14,023 nt of DNA, taken from positions 1 through 14,023 of the forward strand of contig JAFGHN010000040.1 in the NCBI GenBank assembly GCA_016930115.1. Reading direction: 5' to 3'. Position 1 is the first letter of the stretch; every line of letters starts with the position of its first letter. Shown one piece after another: positions 1 through 5,989 of this stretch. The notes under the pieces were generated by a model. That model was not told the DNA's origin. It saw only the letters and a list, made by a program, of their open reading frames with translations, and did no database searches. The position numbers were made by a program, and so were the translations under genes. The stretch is from Spirochaetales bacterium (GTDB lineage: Bacteria > Spirochaetota > Spirochaetia > ARS1246).

Positions 1-252
1 ACTGTAACGGTCGATAAACCAGCCGGCCGGAAGCGCGATCACCGCCCCGATTGCATTCCCTACACTTTCCAACGAGCCGAGTTGAACCGGGCTCGCGCCG
101 AGAGTTGTAGCGTAGATAGAGTTGTACTGCGCGCTCAGGCTCAAGGCCAGCCCGTGAACCGCGCGTCGTACGAGCATGAGCTTGAAGTTTTTCGGTTGGC
201 GGCGAATAAAGGCAACCGACCGGCGATAGAGCCCGATTAGCCACGTGATCAT
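1..252 (-). CDS. MFS transporter, N-terminal part (runs off left edge)
   Basis: Reading the minus strand from an ATG at 252 gives 84 uninterrupted codons to the window edge. An in-frame TGA (positions 261-259) lies nine bases upstream of this ATG, so it is the only plausible start. The protein begins with a short basic cytoplasmic segment rich in Arg and Lys. Two hydrophobic stretches follow, and the visible part ends in GWFIDRY, which matches the start of the major facilitator motif A (G-x-x-x-D-R) in the loop between helices 2 and 3. This supports a secondary transporter of the inner membrane. The substrate cannot be told. No clear ribosome binding site is seen. It is transcribed divergently from the complete MFS gene starting near 283, with at most about 90 bp between them. 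The rest of the gene, including ten further expected helices, lies outside the window. Confidence 0.8.
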   Translation of the reverse strand, partial: MITWLIGLYRRSVAFIRRQPKNFKLMLVRRAVHGLALSLSAQYNSIYATTLGASPVQLGSLESVGNAIGAVIALPAGWFIDRYS

Positions 253-282
253 CGGAGTTCACCGTAGGCGCGGGGTGGGGTA

Positions 283-1596
283 TTGTCAAGTCGAGTGGTT
301 ATATGGTGCAGTTACAATTGCGTTCATCCGGAGCCGTCGGCAGATTTGAAAGACAAAGATTCAAGCTCATCAACTGAGAAAGCACATTGTAATGGCGGGC
401 GACGCTACCGCTGGATCCTGTTGGCGGCTCTTTGGTCGGTATACGCATCATTCGGCCTGATTCTCGGCGCGGTCCCCCCGCTGGTGGTCTATCTTAGCGA
501 AGATCTTGATCTGACCAGGACCGCGATGGGCAGCGTTCTGGGTGCGTGGCAACTGGTGTACATTATCTTTGCCATTCCCGCCGGCGTCATGATTGACAGG
601 ATAGGGCTTCGCAAGACTCTCACGTTGGGCGCCGCCCTCATCGCTCTATCCGGAATATTGAGGGCCGTCGCCGTCAACTACGCGACTCTCTACCTGGCGG
701 TGGCGGTGTTCGGCTTGGGGGGGCCCTTTATTTCGATTGGAGCCCCCAAGCTCATCAGCGCGTGGTTCGACGAGAGTGAGCTCGGCAAAGCCATGGGTAT
801 CTATCTTACGGCTCCTTCCGTGGGCAGGATACTGTCGCTGGCGACCGCGAACGCGGTGCTCATGCCCCTCTACCGATCGAACTGGCGGCTGACCCTGGGA
901 TCTTACGCGGTAATCGCGGCCATTTCCGGCTTAGTCTGGTGGATTATTGCCAGAGATATGAAAACACCCTTCGAGGCACAAAAAAAAGGGCCGGCGGTGC
1001 ACCCCGTAAAAGGAATACGAGCGTTTGCCGCTCTGCTTCGAATGCCCGTAATGGTTGTTGTACTTTTTATGAGCTTCGGATCGTTTTTCTTCAACCACGG
1101 GCTTGACAGCTGGCTGCCTGAAATTCTCCGGTCAGGTGGTTTGAATGTAAAGCAGGCCGGTTTCTGGGCGATGATGCCGGTCGCGGTGGGCGTCATCGCC
1201 ACGCTCATCATCCCCAGGTTGGCCACGCCCAAACGCCGGAACTGGATCATGATCGCGTCGCTTACGGTGGCCGCCTCCTCCGCTGTAATGTTGAACCACT
1301 CAGCGGGTGCTCTGCTGATGACCGGGCTCCTTCTGGCAGGAATCGCCGGCCGGAGTGTCATGCCGATACTCATGCTGACGCTGATCGACTCGCCAAAAGT
1401 CGGTCCGGCACGTATGGGGGCCGCCGGTGGACTGTTTTTTACCGCGGGGGAGGTTGGCGGCGTTTTGGGACCGCTGATTCTTGGTGTGTTGTCGGATGTG
1501 GCGGGCAATTTTGGTAGCGGCTTGTACGCGCTCGCCGGTTCGAGCGCGTTTCTCGTTCTGCTTGCCGTGTGGCTGGTCCTTGAGAACCGGAAGTGA
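283..1596 (+). CDS. MFS transporter (major facilitator, CynX/oxalate-formate-like)
   Basis: A 437-residue hydrophobic protein with about 12 predicted membrane segments, the usual length for the major facilitator superfamily. The first helix begins near residue 44. Motif A is visible at about residues 101-111 (GVMIDRIGLRK, with D105 and R106), and a glycine-rich stretch (GLGGPFISIG, about 144-153) fits helix 5. A basic central loop (about 224-245) separates the two six-helix halves. It is an inner-membrane secondary transporter. The overall look resembles organic-anion members such as the cyanate/oxalate-formate groups, but the substrate is not determinable. The start is uncertain. There is no ATG before residue 82; the TTG at 283 has only a G-run before it, and GTG at 295 and TTG at 346 are alternatives. 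TTG 346 has GGAG 12 bases upstream and would leave a short polar tail before helix 1, so the real protein may be 21 residues shorter. It sits beside another, divergent MFS gene and upstream of the AOR cluster, from which it is separated by a promoter. Confidence 0.82.
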   Translation: MSSRVVIWCSYNCVHPEPSADLKDKDSSSSTEKAHCNGGRRYRWILLAALWSVYASFGLILGAVPPLVVYLSEDLDLTRTAMGSVLGAWQLVYIIFAIPAGVMIDRIGLRKTLTLGAALIALSGILRAVAVNYATLYLAVAVFGLGGPFISIGAPKLISAWFDESELGKAMGIYLTAPSVGRILSLATANAVLMPLYRSNWRLTLGSYAVIAAISGLVWWIIARDMKTPFEAQKKGPAVHPVKGIRAFAALLRMPVMVVVLFMSFGSFFFNHGLDSWLPEILRSGGLNVKQAGFWAMMPVAVGVIATLIIPRLATPKRRNWIMIASLTVAASSAVMLNHSAGALLMTGLLLAGIAGRSVMPILMLTLIDSPKVGPARMGAAGGLFFTAGEVGGVLGPLILGVLSDVAGNFGSGLYALAGSSAFLVLLAVWLVLENRK

Positions 1597-1662
1597 ACAT
1601 CGTTAGAACATCCGCAGCACCGATTCCATCACGTCGGATTTCTCGGATTTTCACGAGGGTAT

Positions 1663-1690
1663 TTGACACAAAGCGTTAAAATGATATGAT
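1663..1690 (+). promoter_or_regulatory. Sigma-70-type promoter for the AOR cluster
   Basis: A perfect -35 box TTGACA (1663-1668) and a -10 box TATGAT (1685-1690) are separated by 16 bases. Transcription should begin near 1696-1697 with an A, giving a leader of about 227 bases before the first AOR gene. This is the best promoter match in the window and lies directly before the probable riboswitch. Confidence 0.8.
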
Positions 1691-1695
1691 CACCC

Positions 1696-1923
1696 AACTG
1701 ACTCCGAGTCTGTTGCTCCTGTAGCGTCCGCCAGGGAGCGCCGACCGACAGGGTGACGCCGGAAACGGTTTCGCCTCCCGTGTTTGGAAAGGAGTACACC
1801 TTAATTCCAAAGATGGAGGGAAACGCCAGGCAAGATCCTATGTGTCAAATTTGATTAGCACTTCGAAATCAAACCAATAACAGTACGAAAGCGCAAAATG
1901 CTTCACAAGGAAAGGAGTTAGTT
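1696..1923 (+). promoter_or_regulatory. Riboswitch expression platform: 5' end pairs with the AOR1 ribosome binding site
   Basis: AACTGACTCC (1696-1705), the predicted first ten bases of the mRNA, can pair with GGAGTTAGTT (1914-1923) over ten contiguous positions: nine Watson-Crick pairs and one G-U. The second segment contains the Shine-Dalgarno GGAG and ends one base before the ATG at 1924. Five bases of the first segment (1701-1705) are also the 5' strand of the riboswitch P1 stem, so the two pairings exclude each other. The 3' strand of P1 and the ribosome binding site share an exact ten-base repeat, GGAAAGGAGT (1786-1795 and 1909-1918). The reading as a translational ON switch is inference. 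Also in this leader, TCAAATTTGA (1845-1854) is a perfect ten-base palindrome of unknown role. Confidence 0.6.
1701..1795 (+). ncRNA. Probable Moco/Tuco (molybdenum/tungsten cofactor) riboswitch
   Basis: The leader just after the promoter folds as a closed multi-branched element. P1 pairs ACTCC (1701-1705) with GGAGT (1791-1795). Inside it, a hairpin pairs GCTCCTG (1715-1721) with CAGGGAGC (1732-1739) with one bulge. A second arm pairs GGG (1751-1753) with CCC (1777-1779) and is capped by CCG-GAAA-CGG (1759-1768), a GNRA tetraloop. The sequence blocks GCCTCCCG and GGAAAGGAGT and the GAAA-capped arm match my recollection of the conserved core of the Moco RNA motif. That motif is known upstream of molybdopterin synthesis, molybdate/tungstate transport and cofactor-using enzyme genes. 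The location in front of a tungstopterin enzyme gene agrees. The family call is from memory and not from a covariance search. It could instead be another structured leader. Confidence 0.75.
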
Positions 1924-3795
1924 ATGGCAAACGGCTATTCGGGTAATATTCTTCGAGTAAATTTGAGCAACTCCAAGATAACGGTTGAACATCCGGACGA
2001 TCTTTTTTACAGACGTTATCTCGGCGGTTGGGGATTCGTGGGCTACTACCTGCTCACGGAATTGAAGCAGGGGATCGACCCCCTCGGGCCCGAAAACAAG
2101 CTTGTTTTCGCGCCGGGCATCTTTAGCGGGGTACAGCTCTCCGGAAGCGGGCGCTCCGCGGTTGGTGCGAAGAGCCCCCTCACCGGCGGTTTCGGTGAGG
2201 CCGACGCCGGCGGTTATTTTGGTGCGGAGCTTGCACGTGCCGGTTGGGACGCGATCATCGTCGAAGGCAAAGCCAAAACGCCGGTTTATCTCTCGATCCG
2301 GGACGATAAGTATGAATTGAAAGACGCTTCTCATGTTTGGGGAAAGAACATTCTGGATACCCAGGAGATTTTGGCAAAGGAACTTGGTGAATCGAGAACC
2401 CGGTTTTCCGTCATCGGACCGGCAGGTGAGCGGCTGGTTGTTTTTTCCGGCATCGGTAACGACGACAATCATTTTCATGGACGCGCCGGTTTGGGAGCCG
2501 TCATGGGCTCAAAGAACCTGAAAGCCGTTGCGGTGCGGGGCACCGTCGGCAAAGATGTGGCCGATGAAGAGAAGCTCAAAGAGTTGAGGAACTGGGTGGC
2601 AAAAGAGGCCAAGCCGCTGTGGGAAGGGATGCAGAATTACGGCACCGACGGCGGTCTGTTGAATCTGAGCGAGGCAAGCGGCCTCCCCACCCGCAATTTC
2701 AAATACGGGCAGTTTGAGGAAGCTCAGAAAATCACCGGTCAAACCATGGCGGAGACAATACTCGTTGGAAGGCCCACCTGTTACGCTTGCGTGATACGGT
2801 GCAAGCGTGAGGTTGAGATTCCGGATGGGCCCTTCAAGACTGACAAGAAATGGGGCGGTCCTGAATACGAAACGTGTGGTTCGTTAGGATCCAACTGCGG
2901 AATCAGCGACCTCGCCGCCATCGCTAAAGGTAACGCTATCTGCAATGCCGAGGGATTGGATACCATCGGCGCCGGGATGATCATTTCATTTACCATGGAG
3001 TGTTTCGAGAACGGTTTGATCTCCGAGAACGATATCGGCGGTATCAAAGCCAACTTTGGTAACGGTGAAGCCATGGTGAAGCTGCTTGAGCTTCTTGCCA
3101 AACGCGAAGGTATCGGTGATCTGCTTGCTCAAGGCTATCAGGCCTGTATCGCGAAATGGGGAAAGAAGGCGGAACAATATGCAATCCACTCCAAATGGCA
3201 GCCGATGCCCATGCACGAGCCGAGGTACAAGTTTGCTCTTGGCTTGGGTTATGCGATCTCCCCCACCGGCGCCGATCACTGTCACAACCTCCACGATCCG
3301 GGGCTGGAAACTGAGAGAGGGTTGGGGGGCATGAGACCCTACGGTGTTCTCGAGACCATGCCGGCGCAGGTATTGAGTCCGGCCAAGGTCCGAGCGTTGT
3401 ACTATCAGACCATGAGCGTGATTCTCAAAAACATGATTGGCATGTGCATGTTCCCGCCGTTCAACCCCAACATGGTGACCGATATTGTGAAGGCCGTCAC
3501 AGGCTGGGACACCTCCCTCTTTGAGTTGTTCAAAGCGGCGGAACGCGGGTGGACAATGGCGCGCGCCTTTAACCTCAGAGAGGGTCTCACTGCGGCGGAT
3601 GACAAGATTCCTCAGCGGTACTTTGAAGCGTTTACCTCAGGGCCGTTAAAGGGTGTTGCCTATGATCCCGAGAATTTCGAGCGCTCAAAGAAGCTTTATT
3701 ACGAGCTGGCGGGGTGGGACAAAGACACCGGTAAGCCCACCGAAGCCAAGTGTATTGATCTGGACATGGCTTGGCTGGCCGAAAAAATGGCCTGA
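1924..3795 (+). CDS. Aldehyde:ferredoxin oxidoreductase family tungstoenzyme, paralog 1
   Basis: A 623-residue cytoplasmic enzyme of the AOR family, the family's usual length. These enzymes oxidise aldehydes to carboxylates (or run in reverse) with a bis-pterin tungsten or molybdenum centre and pass electrons to ferredoxin. The N-terminal cofactor-binding domain covers about 1-205 and includes GAKSPLTGGFGE (81-92) and GAVMGSKNLKA (191-201). The [4Fe-4S] cluster ligands are C286, C289 and C293 (C-x2-C-x3-C), with C508 as the fourth. GPEYET (312-317), GLDTI (344-348) and DHCHNLHD (451-458) line the expected active site and pterin contacts. AAAGGAG (1911-1917) precedes the ATG by six bases. Oddly, residues 183-185 read H-F-H where paralogs 2 and 3 have the usual R-A-A/V before G-R, close to where the family contacts the pterin. 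It has extra cysteines at 318, 453 and 610. It is preceded by a promoter and a probable cofactor riboswitch, and followed by a terminator. The substrate is unknown. Confidence 0.95.
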   Translation: MANGYSGNILRVNLSNSKITVEHPDDLFYRRYLGGWGFVGYYLLTELKQGIDPLGPENKLVFAPGIFSGVQLSGSGRSAVGAKSPLTGGFGEADAGGYFGAELARAGWDAIIVEGKAKTPVYLSIRDDKYELKDASHVWGKNILDTQEILAKELGESRTRFSVIGPAGERLVVFSGIGNDDNHFHGRAGLGAVMGSKNLKAVAVRGTVGKDVADEEKLKELRNWVAKEAKPLWEGMQNYGTDGGLLNLSEASGLPTRNFKYGQFEEAQKITGQTMAETILVGRPTCYACVIRCKREVEIPDGPFKTDKKWGGPEYETCGSLGSNCGISDLAAIAKGNAICNAEGLDTIGAGMIISFTMECFENGLISENDIGGIKANFGNGEAMVKLLELLAKREGIGDLLAQGYQACIAKWGKKAEQYAIHSKWQPMPMHEPRYKFALGLGYAISPTGADHCHNLHDPGLETERGLGGMRPYGVLETMPAQVLSPAKVRALYYQTMSVILKNMIGMCMFPPFNPNMVTDIVKAVTGWDTSLFELFKAAERGWTMARAFNLREGLTAADDKIPQRYFEAFTSGPLKGVAYDPENFERSKKLYYELAGWDKDTGKPTEAKCIDLDMAWLAEKMA

Positions 3796-3811
3796 TATTC
3801 GCTTGTGTATG

Positions 3812-3850
3812 ACCGGGGGCGCACTGTGCGGCGCTCCCGGTTCTTTGCTT
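3812..3850 (+). terminator. Rho-independent terminator after AOR paralog 1
   Basis: ACCGGGGGCGC (3812-3822) pairs with GCGCTCCCGGT (3831-3841), an 11-bp stem with one G-U pair and an 8-base loop, starting 16 bases after the stop codon. The following bases (TCTTTGCTTT) are T-rich but not a pure run. It should end much of the transcript from the riboswitch promoter, so the second AOR probably needs its own promoter or read-through. Confidence 0.75.
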
Positions 3851-3880
3851 TACCATTCTTGAGCTTTTTGGTATTGTTGC

Positions 3881-3956
3881 GTCAAAGTCAAATTATAGCA
3901 GGAAGGGTGCGGCCGCTTTGTCAGGTATCTGAGCGGCAACGTCAGCATCAAATTAT
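3881..3956 (+). repeat. Imperfect 16-base direct repeat, 60-base period, upstream of AOR paralog 2
   Basis: GTCAAAGTCAAATTAT (3881-3896) and GTCAGCATCAAATTAT (3941-3956) agree at 13 of 16 positions and start exactly 60 bases apart. Between them a hairpin pairs GCCGCT (3912-3917) with AGCGGC (3932-3937). They could be paired protein-binding sites in the promoter/leader region of the second AOR. An AT-rich ATTATA (3892-3897) inside the first copy could serve as a -10 box, with TTGGTA (3868-3873) 18 bases upstream as a weak -35, but this promoter is uncertain. Confidence 0.4.
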
Positions 3957-3998
3957 CAAAAGCAGGAGCCTGCGCTCTTTGCGGAAAAGGAGTTTCTT

Positions 3999-5870
3999 AT
4001 GCCCAATGGTTATTCCGGCAAAATTCTGAGAGTCAACTTGAGTACATCCAAAATCACGGTGGAAAACCCGGAGGAGCTTTTTTACCGCCGCTATCTCGGT
4101 GGTTGGGGTTTCGTGGGTTATTTCCTGTTAAAGGAATTGAAGCAGGGAATCGATCCGCTCGGTCCTGAAAACAAGCTGATATTCGCCCCCGGTATTTTTA
4201 CCGGCGTACAACTCAGCGGGAGCGGCCGTTCGGCTGTTGGAGCAAAAAGCCCGCTTACCGGTGGTTTTGGAGAAGGTGATGTCGGCGGTTACTTTGGAGC
4301 CGAGCTCGCCCGCGCCGGATGGGACACCGTCATCTTTGAGGGCAAGGCAAAAAAACCCGTGTATCTCTCCATCAAGGATGACAAGTATGAATTGAAGGAT
4401 GCCTCGCACGTGTGGGGCAAAGACACCTGGGAAACCCAGGAGATACTGAAAGAGGAACTCGGTGACTCGAGGACCCGGTTCTCGCTTATCGGGCCCGCGG
4501 GAGAGCGGCTCATCCTCTTTTCATGTATCATCAATGACGACAACCGCGCCGCGGGACGCTCGGGCCTTGGAGCGGTCATGGGCTCGAAGAACCTCAAAGC
4601 CGTTGCCGTGAGAGGAACCGTCGGTAAAGATGTCGCCGATGAAGATAAGCTCAAGGAACTGAGGAACTGGGTGGCGAAAGATGCCAAGCCGATGTGGGAA
4701 GGGATGCAGCAGTACGGCACGGACGGCGGTCTGCTAGGACTTAACGCGGGAAGCGGCCTTCCTACAAGGAATTTCAAAGACGGGCAGTTCGCAGAAGCCG
4801 AAAATGTCTCCGGCCAAACGATGGCGGATACTATACTCGTCGGCAGACCAACCTGCTATGCGTGCGTCATACGCTGTAAACGCGAGGTGGAAATCCCCGA
4901 CGGGCCGTACAAGACCGACAAGAAGTACGGCGGCCCGGAATACGAGACGATCGGTTCGATTGGCACCAACTGCGGTGTTGGAGATCTTGCCGCGATTGCC
5001 AAAGGTAATGCGCTCTGCAACGGCGCCGGACTCGACACCATAGGCGCCGGGATGATGGTTTCCTTTGCCATGGAGTGTTTTGAAAACGGCATTATCACTG
5101 AGAATGATATGGGAGGCGTGAAGGCTAATTTCGGCAATGCCGATGCTATGCTCAGGCTCCTTGAGATGCTCAACAACCGGGAAGGTATCGGAGACCTGCT
5201 CGCCCAGGGCTACAAGCCTTGTATCGAGAAGTGGGGCAAGAAAGCGGAAAAATTCGCAATCCACAACAAATGGCAACCCTTCCCCATGCACGAACCGCGG
5301 TATAAGTTCGGCCTGGGCTTGGGTTACGCGATGTCCCCCACCGGTGGGGACCACATGCACAACATCCATGATCAGATGGTGGAAAGCGAAAGAGGGCTGG
5401 GCGGCGTCAGACCTTACAGCGTGCTTGAACCCATGCCTGCACAAGAGTTGAGCCCGTCAAAGGTCCGCGTCCTTTATTACCACACGATGACACAGACGCT
5501 GAAAAACATGATCGGGATGTGCCATTTTCCGCCCTGGAATCCGAACCATGTGACCGATATCGTGAAGGCGGTTACGGGATGGGACACCTCTCTCTTCGAG
5601 CTGTTCAAGGCCGCGGAGCGCGGGTGGACAATGGCGCGCGCCTTCAATTTGAGAGAAGGTCTAACCGCTGAAGATGATACGATCCCCGAAAGATTTTTCG
5701 AGTCTTTCGAATCCGGGCCGCTGAAGGGTGTCGCTCATGATCACAAACAGTTCGACCGCATGAAAGCGCTCTACTATCAGCTCGCCGGATGGGACAAAAA
5801 AACCGGCGAACCGACGTATGCCAAATACGTGGATCTTGATATGGAGTGGCTCGCGGAACAGATGGGCTGA
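3999..5870 (+). CDS. Aldehyde:ferredoxin oxidoreductase family tungstoenzyme, paralog 2
   Basis: A 623-residue AOR-family enzyme that aligns with paralog 1 from first to last residue without a gap. The cluster ligands are C286, C289, C293 and C508. GAKSPLTGGFGEGDVGGYFG (81-100), NRAAGR (182-187), GAVMGSKNLKA (191-201), GPEYET (312-317), GLDTI (344-348) and DHMHNIHD (451-458) give a complete set of family motifs, so it looks catalytically competent. It should act in the cytoplasm as an aldehyde oxidoreductase with a bis-pterin W or Mo centre and ferredoxin. AAGGAG (3987-3992) precedes the ATG by six bases. It is separated from paralog 1 by a terminator and a 203-base spacer that holds a direct repeat. 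It is followed by a terminator-like hairpin and then paralog 3, to which it is more similar in the pterin-binding block. Residues 521-555 are almost identical in all three copies. No gene for a separate ferredoxin-like subunit is adjacent. Confidence 0.95.
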   Translation: MPNGYSGKILRVNLSTSKITVENPEELFYRRYLGGWGFVGYFLLKELKQGIDPLGPENKLIFAPGIFTGVQLSGSGRSAVGAKSPLTGGFGEGDVGGYFGAELARAGWDTVIFEGKAKKPVYLSIKDDKYELKDASHVWGKDTWETQEILKEELGDSRTRFSLIGPAGERLILFSCIINDDNRAAGRSGLGAVMGSKNLKAVAVRGTVGKDVADEDKLKELRNWVAKDAKPMWEGMQQYGTDGGLLGLNAGSGLPTRNFKDGQFAEAENVSGQTMADTILVGRPTCYACVIRCKREVEIPDGPYKTDKKYGGPEYETIGSIGTNCGVGDLAAIAKGNALCNGAGLDTIGAGMMVSFAMECFENGIITENDMGGVKANFGNADAMLRLLEMLNNREGIGDLLAQGYKPCIEKWGKKAEKFAIHNKWQPFPMHEPRYKFGLGLGYAMSPTGGDHMHNIHDQMVESERGLGGVRPYSVLEPMPAQELSPSKVRVLYYHTMTQTLKNMIGMCHFPPWNPNHVTDIVKAVTGWDTSLFELFKAAERGWTMARAFNLREGLTAEDDTIPERFFESFESGPLKGVAHDHKQFDRMKALYYQLAGWDKKTGEPTYAKYVDLDMEWLAEQMG

Positions 5871-5908
5871 CACGGCCGGTTTATCGGCTGAAACCACCGA
5901 ATAATAGT

Positions 5909-5957
5909 GAGGCTAGGAGGCGCGACGTAGTTCATGTTGCGTTTCTTAGCCTCTTTT
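5909..5957 (+). terminator. Terminator-like hairpin between AOR paralogs 2 and 3
   Basis: GAGGCTA (5909-5915) pairs with TAGCCTC (5947-5953). The stem can continue inward through GGAGG/TTTCT (several G-U pairs) and CGCGAC/GTTGCG, about 18 bp in all, around a 9-base loop, followed by TTTT (5954-5957). Only 32 bases separate its end from the next ATG and no good promoter lies between, so it probably acts as a partial terminator, attenuator or mRNA-stabilising hairpin. Its 3' strand could alternatively pair with the next ribosome binding site: CCTCTT (5950-5955) with AAGAGG (5975-5980). Confidence 0.6.
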
Positions 5958-5989
5958 CTGTAGACTTGGTGCACAAGAGGAGTTGATAC

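Noticed and set aside
1609..1655. Terminator after the complete MFS gene (ATCCG ... CGGAT followed by T-rich bases)
   Set aside because: The stem has only about five pairs and a long loop. There is no stable hairpin next to a T-run.
3796..3998. A second cofactor riboswitch before AOR paralog 2 (and likewise in 5871-5989 before paralog 3)
   Set aside because: Neither gap contains the GCCTCCCG or GGAAAGGAGT core blocks or a closing P1. Only unrelated hairpins and, before paralog 2, direct repeats are present.
4734..5444. A 236-codon minus-strand open frame inside AOR paralog 2
   Set aside because: It lies wholly antisense to a certain gene, with composition typical of a mirror frame and no recognisable domain.
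5937..5964. Promoter for AOR paralog 3 from TTGCGT (5937-5942) and TGTAGA (5959-5964)
   Set aside because: The spacing of 16 is acceptable but both boxes are poor matches and lie within the hairpin and T-run.
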